A stretch of DNA of 64,000 nt from Nitriliruptoraceae bacterium (lineage in GTDB: Bacteria > Actinomycetota > Nitriliruptoria > Nitriliruptorales > Nitriliruptoraceae), in NCBI GenBank assembly GCA_018401275.1, contig JAGYKW010000001.1, positions 423,501-487,500 of the forward strand. Reading direction: 5' to 3'. The position numbers were made by a program, and so were the translations under genes. Below, piece after piece: positions 29,399 to 36,457 of this stretch. How positions within the stretch are numbered: position 1 is the stretch's first letter; each line of letters starts with the position of its first letter. Below the pieces are notes generated by a model that saw only the letters and a list, made by a program, of their open reading frames with translations, was not told the DNA's origin and searched no databases.

Positions 29399-30375
29399 GC
29401 GCCGCGGACCTGCAGGGAGCGCGGGAGGAGGTCCCGGCCGTCGACTCGGGTGTCGACCTCGGTGTCGCGCTCGGGGCGCTGCGGCTGGAGAACCCGATCG
29501 CGACCGCGTCCGGATGCTTCGCGTCCGGTCGTGAGATGGACCGCTTCGTCGACGTCGGCAGCATCGGCGCCGTCGTCGTGAAGTCGTTGACCCGGCTGCC
29601 GCGCAAGGGCCTGCCCACGCCGCGCATGGTCGAGACGCCGTCGGGGATGCTCAACGCCATCGGCCTGCAGAACCCTGGGATCGATGCGTGGCTCGAGGAC
29701 GACCTGCCGTGGCTCGTCGAGCACGGTGCGACCACGGTCGTGTCCGTCGCCGGCGACACCGTCGAGGACTTCGTGCACGTCGTGCGGCGCCTGCGTGGTA
29801 TCGCGGGAATCGCCGCCATCGAGGTGAACCTGTCCTGCCCGAACGTCGAGCATCGCGGACTCGTGTTCGCGCTCGATCCGGAGGCGTCCGCCGAGCTCGT
29901 CCGCGCCGTCGCGCGCGTCGCGGACGTCCCGGTCCTCGCGAAGCTCAGCGCGGACGCGAGCGACGTCGTCGCGGTCGCAGCCGCTGCCGTGAAGGCCGGT
30001 GCCGACGGACTGACCCTGATCAACACGATCCTCGGGATGGCCATCGACCCGGTGTCCGGCCGCGCCGAGCTCGCGAACACCTACGGCGGGCTCAGCGGGC
30101 CAGCGATCCGGCCGGTCGCGGTCCGGGTCGTCCACCAGGTGCACGCCGCGCTGCCCGACGTCCCCATCGTGGGCTGCGGGGGAGTGCGGAGCGTCGAGGA
30201 CGTCGTGCAGTTCCTGCGGGCCGGTGCGAGCGCGGTCGCGGTCGGGACCGGCGGCTTCGTCGACCCGTTCGCGACCGAGACGCTGCGCGACGGCCTCGCT
30301 GCATGGCTCTCGGCCCACGGCTTCAGCAGCGTGCGCGACATCATCGGCGACGTGCGGACAGGACACGACGCATGA
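29395..30375 (+). CDS. pyrD: Dihydroorotate dehydrogenase, class 1B catalytic subunit
   Basis: FMN TIM-barrel enzyme that oxidises dihydroorotate, 326 residues. The class 1 active-site Cys is in NLSCPN (C148). GCFASGREMDRF, KSLTRLPRKG, the NAIGLQNPG segment and the FMN phosphate loop GCGGVRSVEDV are family signatures. No N-terminal membrane helix, unlike class 2. GTG start in a GTGA overlap with pyrK, ATGA overlap with pyrF. Confidence 0.96.
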   Translation: MSAADLQGAREEVPAVDSGVDLGVALGALRLENPIATASGCFASGREMDRFVDVGSIGAVVVKSLTRLPRKGLPTPRMVETPSGMLNAIGLQNPGIDAWLEDDLPWLVEHGATTVVSVAGDTVEDFVHVVRRLRGIAGIAAIEVNLSCPNVEHRGLVFALDPEASAELVRAVARVADVPVLAKLSADASDVVAVAAAAVKAGADGLTLINTILGMAIDPVSGRAELANTYGGLSGPAIRPVAVRVVHQVHAALPDVPIVGCGGVRSVEDVVQFLRAGASAVAVGTGGFVDPFATETLRDGLAAWLSAHGFSSVRDIIGDVRTGHDA

Positions 30376-31079
30376 GTGTCGCCGTGGACGGCCCCGCCGC
30401 ACGCATCGTCGTCGCCCTCGACGTCGACGAGCTCGACCAGGCCGTCGCGCTCGCGCGTCGACTGTCGGGCCGCGTCGGATGGCTCAAGGTCGGTCTCGAG
30501 CTGTTCACCCGTGAGGGGCCGCGAGCCGTCGCGGCGATCGCCGAGCATGCGCCCGTGTTCCTCGATCTGAAGCTGCACGACATCCCGACGACCGTCGCGC
30601 GCAGCGTCGCCTCCGTTGCGCGGCTCGATGCGGGGCTGCTCACGGTCCATGCGTCTGGTGGCCCGACGATGCTTCGCGCGGCGGCCGACGCTGCCGGGGA
30701 GGCGTCGGGCGGCCGGCTCCGGCTGCTCGCGGTGACCGTGCTGACCTCGACGAGCGACGACGAGCTGGCGGCGATGGGCTGCGACGGCGCTGAGGTCCAG
30801 GTCCCTCGGCTGGCCGCCATGGCGATCGCGAGCGGGATCGATGGCCTCGTGTGCGCGCCGGTCGACCTCGGTCGCGTCCGCGCTGCGGTAGGCAGCGATG
30901 CGCTGGTCGTCACGCCCGGCATCCGGGCGCAGGCCTCGGACAGCGACGACCACGCACGAGCGATGAGTGCTTCCGCGGCGGTGCGCGCAGGTGCGGACCT
31001 GCTCGTCATCGGACGCCCGATCACCCGTGCCGACGATCCTGTCGCAGCGGTCGAGGCGATCGTCGCGACGCTGGCCTGA
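30372..31079 (+). CDS. pyrF: Orotidine 5'-phosphate decarboxylase
   Basis: Last step to UMP, 235 residues, TIM barrel. Begins RIVVALDVDELDQAVALAR; catalytic Asp-Lys-Asp in DLKLHDIP (D65, K67, D70); phosphate loop VVTPGIRAQASDSDDHARAM. This is the short group I form (E. coli and Bacillus type), whereas as I recall mycobacterial PyrF is the longer divergent form. It ends the plus-strand pyr genes, converging on pyrE with a 38-base gap. Confidence 0.96.
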   Translation: MSVAVDGPAARIVVALDVDELDQAVALARRLSGRVGWLKVGLELFTREGPRAVAAIAEHAPVFLDLKLHDIPTTVARSVASVARLDAGLLTVHASGGPTMLRAAADAAGEASGGRLRLLAVTVLTSTSDDELAAMGCDGAEVQVPRLAAMAIASGIDGLVCAPVDLGRVRAAVGSDALVVTPGIRAQASDSDDHARAMSASAAVRAGADLLVIGRPITRADDPVAAVEAIVATLA

Positions 31080-31117
31080 GGACGGTTGACCTGACGGCGC
31101 TCGGGCTGAGCGGGGCC

Positions 31118-31798
31118 TCAGGCTGGACGGGCGCCGTAGCGGTCGAGGTGGCTGCGGATGCGCGCAAGGTCCTCGTCGCCGATGCTCCGCCCGTGCAGAC
31201 GGCGTGCGACGTCCTCGATGGTCGCGAGCGCGGCGACACGCACGCCCAGCATCCGTCCGATCCCGTCGAGCGCGGTCTCGGACGGTTCATCCGCATGCTC
31301 GAGCCGATCGACGCCGACGAGCACGCCGACCACATCGACGTCGGCCGCGCTGCGCAGCAGCGGCAGCGACTCGCGCAGGGACGTCCCGGCGGTCGTGACG
31401 TCCTCGAGGATGACGATGCGGTCCCCGTCGGCCGGCTGAGCACCGACGATGGTGCCGCCCTCGCCGTGGTCCTTCGCCTCCTTGCGATCGAAGCTGAAGC
31501 CGACGTCGATGCCTCGCCGCTGCAGCGCGAGCGAGGTCGCGACCGCGAGCGGGATGCCCTTGTACGCGGGGCCGAACAGCACGTCGACCTCGCCGGAGAA
31601 CACGTGCTCGATGCCGTCGGCGTAGCACTCTGCGAGCGCCGCGAGCTGGGGGCCGGTGCGGACCTGCCCGAAGTTCACGAAGTACGGCGTCGGCCGGCCC
31701 GACTTCGTGATGAGGTCACCGAAGCGCAGCGCCTCCGCGTCGACGAGGACGTCGACCAGCCGTGCGATCCCTGCGTCGTCCAGTGCACGTTCAGCCAC
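31118..31798 (-). CDS. pyrE: Orotate phosphoribosyltransferase
   Basis: Makes OMP from orotate and PRPP, 226 residues. The PRPP motif is IVILEDVTTAGTSLRESLPLL; the orotate and ribose contacts lie in FVNFGQVRTGPQL and FGPAYKGIPLAVATSLAL; FSFDRKEAKDHGEGG is the flexible catalytic loop. The GTG start has AGGAGG six bases upstream and overlaps the end of the nucleotidase gene by 8 bases. It is read against the rest of the pyr genes, so the PyrR leader at 21117 cannot act on it directly. Confidence 0.95.
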   Translation of the reverse strand: MAERALDDAGIARLVDVLVDAEALRFGDLITKSGRPTPYFVNFGQVRTGPQLAALAECYADGIEHVFSGEVDVLFGPAYKGIPLAVATSLALQRRGIDVGFSFDRKEAKDHGEGGTIVGAQPADGDRIVILEDVTTAGTSLRESLPLLRSAADVDVVGVLVGVDRLEHADEPSETALDGIGRMLGVRVAALATIEDVARRLHGRSIGDEDLARIRSHLDRYGARPA

Positions 31799-32417
31799 CG
31801 TGGCCCTCCTGCTCGTCGGCGCTGGGGTGCGCGGGATCACGGTCGAGACGCGCGAGTCGGTCGAGCACGAGCGGCTCGACCTCGGCCCAGCTGTGCACGC
31901 GTGGGCCGTCCAGATGCCGGTTGTAACGCTGATCGAACACGATGGCGGTGCGCCCCGCATCACGCAGGTTCACGATGTTGTGCGGGCTGTCGTCGATGTA
32001 CAGGTCCGCCCCGACCATCGCCTTGTCGCCGATGAAGCACAGGTCCCGGTAAGGGATGTCGTGCTGGTCGAGCCAGACGGCCGTGTCGCCCGCGCTCGCC
32101 TCGTGCAGGCCGTTGAACAGGAGGCGGTGCGTGATCACGCGGATCCACACGCCGGCGTCCGACAGTCGCCACAGCACCTCGGCGACGCCGGGATAGGGCG
32201 CCATCGTGCGGAAGATGCGGTCCTGGGTCACGGCGACCCGGTGCGCCTCGCGGAACCCCTCGGCGCTGAGGTCCCACTCGTGGAAGTGTCCGGTCGTCTC
32301 CTGCGGCGGCAGGATCGATGGGTCGACGCCTCGGCGTGCAGCGACGGAGCTGCGCAGCGCCGACTCGTAGTCCCCGCACACCCCGTCGAGGTCGACACCG
32401 AGCACGAGCTGCGACAC
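31791..32417 (-). CDS. HAD-superfamily 5'-nucleotidase (NT5C-like)
   Basis: A 208-residue HAD phosphatase. The nucleophile loop is GVDLDGVCGDYE (D9, D11); YIDDSPHNIVNL supplies the late acidic motif and VITHR motif II. The pattern FDQRYNRHL ... RVHSWAEVE near the C terminus matches the NT5C family of pyrimidine deoxynucleotidases as I know it. It precedes pyrE with an 8-base overlap, which fits a role in pyrimidine nucleotide turnover. Substrate not provable from sequence. Confidence 0.75.
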   Translation of the reverse strand: MSQLVLGVDLDGVCGDYESALRSSVAARRGVDPSILPPQETTGHFHEWDLSAEGFREAHRVAVTQDRIFRTMAPYPGVAEVLWRLSDAGVWIRVITHRLLFNGLHEASAGDTAVWLDQHDIPYRDLCFIGDKAMVGADLYIDDSPHNIVNLRDAGRTAIVFDQRYNRHLDGPRVHSWAEVEPLVLDRLARLDRDPAHPSADEQEGHGG

Positions 32418-32454
32418 CGCGTGACCCCCTGCTGTTGCCTGCTGTCAGGGCGCC

Positions 32455-32460
32455 ACAGTA
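32455..32460 (-). promoter_or_regulatory. Candidate -10 element for nucleotidase-pyrE
   Basis: TACTGT read on the minus strand, 38 bases upstream of the start. No clear -35. Between it and the GTG the leader has a direct repeat of ACAGCAGG with a 10-base period (plus-strand 32428-32445) of unknown meaning. Confidence 0.3.
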
Positions 32461-32511
32461 GTCCTCGCGGGCGACGTCCCAGCCGACGCAACGACCGTGT
32501 CGGGTCCCGAC

Positions 32512-32517
32512 TAGCGT
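32512..32517 (+). promoter_or_regulatory. Candidate -10 element for mihF
   Basis: TAGCGT in the divergent gap 32418-32567. The surrounding CTAGCGTCGC also occurs upstream of aroQ. It would start transcription of the mihF-gmk block away from the nucleotidase-pyrE unit. Confidence 0.35.
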
Positions 32518-32567
32518 CGCGCCCGAGCCGGTGCGAGCGTCACCGGTGTCGTCACCCGGGAGGATCC

Positions 32568-32897
32568 GTGGCCGTCCCGCATCTCGACGACGACGCGCGC
32601 CGCCGTGCGCTGCTCGCAGCGGGTGTGTCACGCCGCGAGCGAGCGGCCTGGAAGTCGCGGCTGGCGTCCGGATCCGCGGGGCTGGCCGATCTGCTCGACG
32701 TCGCAGGACGTTCCGATGCGGTCGCAGGGATGCGGGTCGCTGATGCCCTCGGCGCGCTGCCCGGGGTCGGGCCGCGCGGTGTGGAGCGCATCCTCGAGGA
32801 CTGCGGGATCGCGAGGACACGGCGTCTGCGCGGTCTCGGTGCGCGCCAGCGCGAGAAGCTGCTCGCGGGCTCGTGGGGTCGGAGGAACGACGCATGA
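32568..32897 (+). CDS. mihF: Actinobacterial integration host factor mIHF
   Basis: Nucleoid-associated DNA-binding protein, 109 residues, basic and helical. The actinobacterial family is recognised by the helix pattern ending ADALGALPGVGPRGVERIL (a helix-two-turns-helix) and the C-terminal TRRLRGLGARQREKLL. The GTG at 32568 follows GGGAGG four bases upstream. Position between pyrF and gmk is the same as in mycobacteria, though pyrE and the nucleotidase intervene here. ATGA overlap with gmk. Confidence 0.93.
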   Translation: MAVPHLDDDARRRALLAAGVSRRERAAWKSRLASGSAGLADLLDVAGRSDAVAGMRVADALGALPGVGPRGVERILEDCGIARTRRLRGLGARQREKLLAGSWGRRNDA

Positions 32898-33496
32898 GCG
32901 AGCAGACCGGCGGCGCTGGTGACCTCGCGGCCGAGCGGGGACTCGTCGTCGTCATCTCCGGTCCGTCGGGTGTCGGGAAGGGCTCCGTCCACGCGGGGCT
33001 GCATGGGCTGCTCGAGGGGCTCGAGGACTCCGTCTCCGCGACGACGCGTGCGCCCCGACCGGGCGAGCGCGACGGCGTCGCCTACCACTTCGTGGACGCG
33101 GCGACCTTCGACCGGATGATCTCGTCGGACGCGCTGCTCGAGTGGGCCGAGTACGCGGGCAACCGCTACGGGACCCCGCGTGCTCCGCTCGAGGATGCGG
33201 TCGCGCGCGGGCGGACGGTCCTGCTCGAGATCGAGGTCCAGGGCGCCCTGCAGGTCCGTGATCGCCTCCCGGAGGCGCTGCTGATCTTCCTCGTGCCCCC
33301 TGCGTTCGACGAGCTCGAGCGCCGTCTGCGCGACCGGGGGACGGAGGACGAGTCGACCGTCCAGGCCCGCCTCGAGGTCGCCCGCAGCGAGATGGGCGCA
33401 CAGGAGCACTTCGACCATGTCGTGGTGAACGCCGACCTCGAACAGTGCACCGCGGAGGTCGCCCGCCACATCGCACGGGCACGCAGCGGGCTCTGA
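32894..33496 (+). CDS. gmk: Guanylate kinase
   Basis: GMP + ATP to GDP, 200 residues. Walker A GPSGVGKG (23-30); GMP-binding SATTRAPRPGERDGVAYHF and EWAEYAGNRYGTP; lid segment RLRDRGTEDE. Start at the ATG in the ATGA overlap with mihF, preceded by GGAGGA. An N-terminal extension of about 15 residues is not conserved in the family. Confidence 0.96.
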   Translation: MSEQTGGAGDLAAERGLVVVISGPSGVGKGSVHAGLHGLLEGLEDSVSATTRAPRPGERDGVAYHFVDAATFDRMISSDALLEWAEYAGNRYGTPRAPLEDAVARGRTVLLEIEVQGALQVRDRLPEALLIFLVPPAFDELERRLRDRGTEDESTVQARLEVARSEMGAQEHFDHVVVNADLEQCTAEVARHIARARSGL

Positions 33497-33503
33497 GCCG
33501 GGC

Positions 33504-33509
33504 TACCCT
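33504..33509 (+). promoter_or_regulatory. Candidate -10 element for rpoZ
   Basis: TACCCT between gmk and rpoZ. The same hexamer precedes def and hisE. A start about 7 bases downstream gives a 5' UTR of roughly 35 bases with GGAGG near its end. Confidence 0.35.
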
Positions 33510-33550
33510 GTCGACTCCGCAGTCTGCGGTCCCCGCCCGGAGGCATCCCC

Positions 33551-33904
33551 ATCGCTGAGTTCGACGTCCTGCGCTCGAAGGTCGACACGACCTTCCACCT
33601 CGTGCACCTCGCGGCCAAGCGCGCCCGCGAGATCAACGGCTACTACGCCCATCTCGGCGAGGGTCTGACGCAGTACGTGCCGCCGCTGATGGCGGTCGAC
33701 TCCGACAAGCCGCTCTCCATCGCGCTCGAGGAGATCGCTGCGGAGAAGGTCGTGGCCGTCGAGCCCAGCGAGGACGGCGTGGTCGACCCGCTCGCGTTCA
33801 TCGACATGGACGTCGCTTCGTCCGGGACGCTCACGCTCGTGGCCGACCTCGACGATGCCGACGGCTCGGCCGCCTCGGACGCCGAGGGCGACGAGTCGGC
33901 CTGA
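33551..33904 (+). CDS. rpoZ: RNA polymerase omega subunit (apparent ATC start)
   Basis: Omega subunit, 117 residues, assists beta' folding and assembly. The core is HLAAKRAREINGYYAHLGEG. The family N terminus (in M. tuberculosis IDELLDRVSSKYALV) aligns without gaps to FDVLRSKVDTTFHLV, which is encoded upstream of the first GTG (33602). The only codon at the right distance (7 bases) from the ribosome binding site GGAGG (33539-33543) is ATC at 33551. An upstream CTG at 33524 would add nine residues and lies before the binding site. The GTG at 33602 would lose conserved helix 1. The tail (about 85-117) is acidic. Confidence 0.88.
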   Translation: MAEFDVLRSKVDTTFHLVHLAAKRAREINGYYAHLGEGLTQYVPPLMAVDSDKPLSIALEEIAAEKVVAVEPSEDGVVDPLAFIDMDVASSGTLTLVADLDDADGSAASDAEGDESA

Positions 33905-33926
33905 TGTCGAGCCCGCGCGGCTGACC

Positions 33927-35195
33927 GTGGCAGACGACGCCCGCGCTGCTGCATCGCTCTCGCCTGATGGCCTCCACGGTCGTCATGTCGTCGTCGGCGT
34001 GACCGGTGGTATCGCCGCCTACAAGGCCGCGCTGCTCGTGCGCCGGCTGATCGCAGCGGGCGCCATCGTCGACGTCATCATGACCCGCGGCGCCCGCGAG
34101 TTCATCGGGCCGGTCACCTTCGAAGGGCTCACCGGACGCAACGTCCGCAGCGACGTCTGGGAGGACGTCCCCGACGGGACCCATGTCGCGCTCGGCCAGC
34201 ACGCTGCCGCCATCGTCATCTATCCCGCGACCGCGCACACGCTCGCGAAGCTCGCCAACGGACTCGCCGACGACCTGCTGACCACCACCGCCCTCGCGCA
34301 CGACGGTCCGGTCGTCGTCGCGCCGGCGATGCACACCGAGATGTGGTCCCACCCCGCGACGTCCGCGAACCTCTCGACGCTGCGCGCACGAGGCGTGACC
34401 GTCGTCGGTCCGGCGAGCGGCCCGCTCATGGGTGGTGACTCCGGGACCGGACGAGTGGTCGAGCCCGAGGAGGTCCTCGCTGCGCTGCGCGACGTCCTCG
34501 CCGCGCCGGCACCCGACGGGGACGAGGTCGCGATGCCGCGGCCCTACGCGGGTCGGACGTTGCTCGTCACGGCGGGCGGCACACGCGAAGCGCTCGACCC
34601 GGTCCGGTTCCTCGGGAACCGCTCGTCAGGCCGCATGGGCTTCGCGATCGCTCAGGCTGCCGCGCAGCAGGGTGCGACGGTCGTGCTGGTCACTGCACCC
34701 AGCGAACTGGCGACCCCGCCCGGCGTGCGGCGCGTCGATGTCGTGAGCGCTGACGACATGGACGCGGCGGTCCGGCTGCATGAGGGCGTCGCGGACGCGG
34801 TCGTGATGGCCGCTGCGGTCGCCGACTTCCGCCCCGAGGCGCAGCTGCCCACCAAGTGGCGGCGCACCGACGGGCCCCCGACGATCCGGCTCGTCGCGAA
34901 CCCCGACGTCCTGGCCGGCGTGGTCGCACGACGCGGGGACGGGCCACGGCCCGTCGTCGTCGGCTTCGCCGCGCAGACCGGCGAGCTCGAAACAGCAGCC
35001 CGCGAGAAGCTGGCCGCGAAGGGGGTGGAGATGCTCGTCGCGAACGACGTGTCCGTGCCTGGCATCGGCTTCGAGAGCCGCGACAACGCCGTGCTGATCC
35101 TCCACCGCGACGGACGTCAGCGCGACGTGCCGACCGCGTCGAAGGCGCTGGTCGCCGAGGCCATCCTCGCCGAGCTGCTCCCGTTGCTCGACTGA
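33927..35195 (+). CDS. coaBC: Bifunctional phosphopantothenoylcysteine decarboxylase / phosphopantothenate-cysteine ligase
   Basis: Two steps of coenzyme A synthesis, 422 residues. N-terminal FMN decarboxylase: GVTGGIAAYKAALLVRRL, ATAHTLAKLANGLADDLL, APAMHTEMW. The active-site loop is GPLMGGDSGTGR, without the Cys of E. coli CoaBC, as in other actinobacteria. C-terminal CTP-dependent ligase: TAGGTREALDPVRFLGNRSSG and MAAAVADFRP. The GTG start has no ribosome binding site; it sits two bases after the stop of a six-codon frame (33904-33924) that begins at the rpoZ stop, so reinitiation is likely. Confidence 0.94.
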   Translation: MADDARAAASLSPDGLHGRHVVVGVTGGIAAYKAALLVRRLIAAGAIVDVIMTRGAREFIGPVTFEGLTGRNVRSDVWEDVPDGTHVALGQHAAAIVIYPATAHTLAKLANGLADDLLTTTALAHDGPVVVAPAMHTEMWSHPATSANLSTLRARGVTVVGPASGPLMGGDSGTGRVVEPEEVLAALRDVLAAPAPDGDEVAMPRPYAGRTLLVTAGGTREALDPVRFLGNRSSGRMGFAIAQAAAQQGATVVLVTAPSELATPPGVRRVDVVSADDMDAAVRLHEGVADAVVMAAAVADFRPEAQLPTKWRRTDGPPTIRLVANPDVLAGVVARRGDGPRPVVVGFAAQTGELETAAREKLAAKGVEMLVANDVSVPGIGFESRDNAVLILHRDGRQRDVPTASKALVAEAILAELLPLLD

Positions 35196-35233
35196 ACCGC
35201 CGCGCCTGAGCGGCTCGCATCGGGGTCCATGGC

Positions 35234-35239
35234 TAGGCT
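35234..35239 (+). promoter_or_regulatory. Candidate -10 element for metK
   Basis: TAGGCT in the 68-base gap between coaBC and metK, 24 bases upstream of the start. No -35 match. No SAM riboswitch-like structure fits in the short leader. Confidence 0.35.
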
Positions 35240-35263
35240 CCGTCGACCTACCCGGAGTCCATG

Positions 35264-36457
35264 ATGACCCTTCGCCTGTTCACGTCCGAGTCCGTCACCG
35301 AGGGGCACCCGGACAAGGTCGCCGACCAGATCTCTGACTCCGTGCTCGATGCTGTGCTCACCGACGACCCGGCCGGCCGTGTCGCCTGCGAGACGATGGT
35401 GACGACCGGCCAGGTCATGGTCACCGGCGAGATCACGACCTCGACCTACGTCGACATCGCCGCGGCCGTGCGGTCGACGCTCGTCCGCATCGGGTACGAC
35501 GGACCTGCCGCTGGCTTCGACGGCACGACCTGCGGGATCTCCGTCTCGATCGACCCGCAGTCGCCCGACATCGCCCAGGGCGTCGACTCCGCCTACGAGC
35601 ACCGCGAGCTCGGTGCGGCGAGCGATCCGTACGGCCTCCAGGGCGCGGGCGACCAGGGCATGATGTTCGGCTACGCGACGGACGAGACGCCCACCCTCAT
35701 GCCCGTCCCGATCCACCTCGCGCACCGCATGGCTGAGCGCCTGGCCGCGGTCCGCAAGGAGGGCGTGCTCGACTACCTCCGGCCCGACGGGAAGACGCAG
35801 GTCACCGTCGGCTACGAGGGCGGGATCGCGCGCAGCATCGAGGCCGTGGTCGTCTCGACCCAGCATCAGCCGGGCGTCGACCTCGCGGCGCAGCTGCGAC
35901 CGGAGCTCGAGCAGCACGTCATCCGCCCACTGCTCCCCGACGATCTCGATCTGTCGCGCCTGAAGGTGTTCATCAACCCGACCGGTCGCTTCGAGGTCGG
36001 CGGGCCCGTCGCGGACGCCGGGCTCACGGGCCGCAAGATCATCGTCGACACGTACGGCGGGATGGCCCGTCACGGTGGCGGTGCGTTCTCCGGCAAGGAC
36101 CCGTCGAAGGTCGACCGCTCCGCCGCGTACGCGACCCGCTGGGTCGCGAAGCACATCGTCGCCGCGGGACTCGCTGCACGCGCCGAGCTGCAGGTCGCCT
36201 ACGCGATCGGCGTGGCCCAGCCCGTCTCGCTCAACCTCGAGACGTTCGGCACCGAGCAGGCCGACCCCGACCGCATCCTCGAGGCCGTCCGCGAGGTGTT
36301 CGACCTGCGTCCTGCGGCCATCGTCGACGCGCTGCAGCTGCGACGCCCCGGGTACCTGGCGACCGCCGCCTACGGCCACTTCGGCCGCGAGGGCGAGCGC
36401 TTCACGTGGGAGCGGCTCGACCGCGTGGAGGCACTGCGTGCCGCGGTCGGAGCCTGA
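35264..36457 (+). CDS. metK: S-adenosylmethionine synthetase
   Basis: Methionine + ATP to SAM, 397 residues. [32 protein letters not shown] (ATP-binding), [18 protein letters not shown] and the [11 protein letters not shown]-loop-like segment are all intact. Two adjacent ATG codons exist (35261 and 35264). GGAG at 35254-35257 is best placed for the second. Its last 20 bases overlap priA. Confidence 0.97.
   Translation: MTLRLFTSESVTEGHPDKVADQISDSVLDAVLTDDPAGRVACETMVTTGQVMVTGEITTSTYVDIAAAVRSTLVRIGYDGPAAGFDGTTCGISVSIDPQSPDIAQGVDSAYEHRELGAASDPYGLQGAGDQGMMFGYATDETPTLMPVPIHLAHRMAERLAAVRKEGVLDYLRPDGKTQVTVGYEGGIARSIEAVVVSTQHQPGVDLAAQLRPELEQHVIRPLLPDDLDLSRLKVFINPTGRFEVGGPVADAGLTGRKIIVDTYGGMARHGGGAFSGKDPSKVDRSAAYATRWVAKHIVAAGLAARAELQVAYAIGVAQPVSLNLETFGTEQADPDRILEAVREVFDLRPAAIVDALQLRRPGYLATAAYGHFGREGERFTWERLDRVEALRAAVGA

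Noticed and set aside
31080..31117. Bidirectional terminator between pyrF and pyrE
   Set aside because: Only a 5-bp stem (CGCTC/GAGCG at 31098-31112) without a U-tract. Too weak to call.
32428..32445. Direct repeat CCTGCTGT x2 as an operator
   Set aside because: Two 8-mers at 10-base spacing in a GC-rich leader. No palindrome and no recognised regulator; noted only in the promoter entry.
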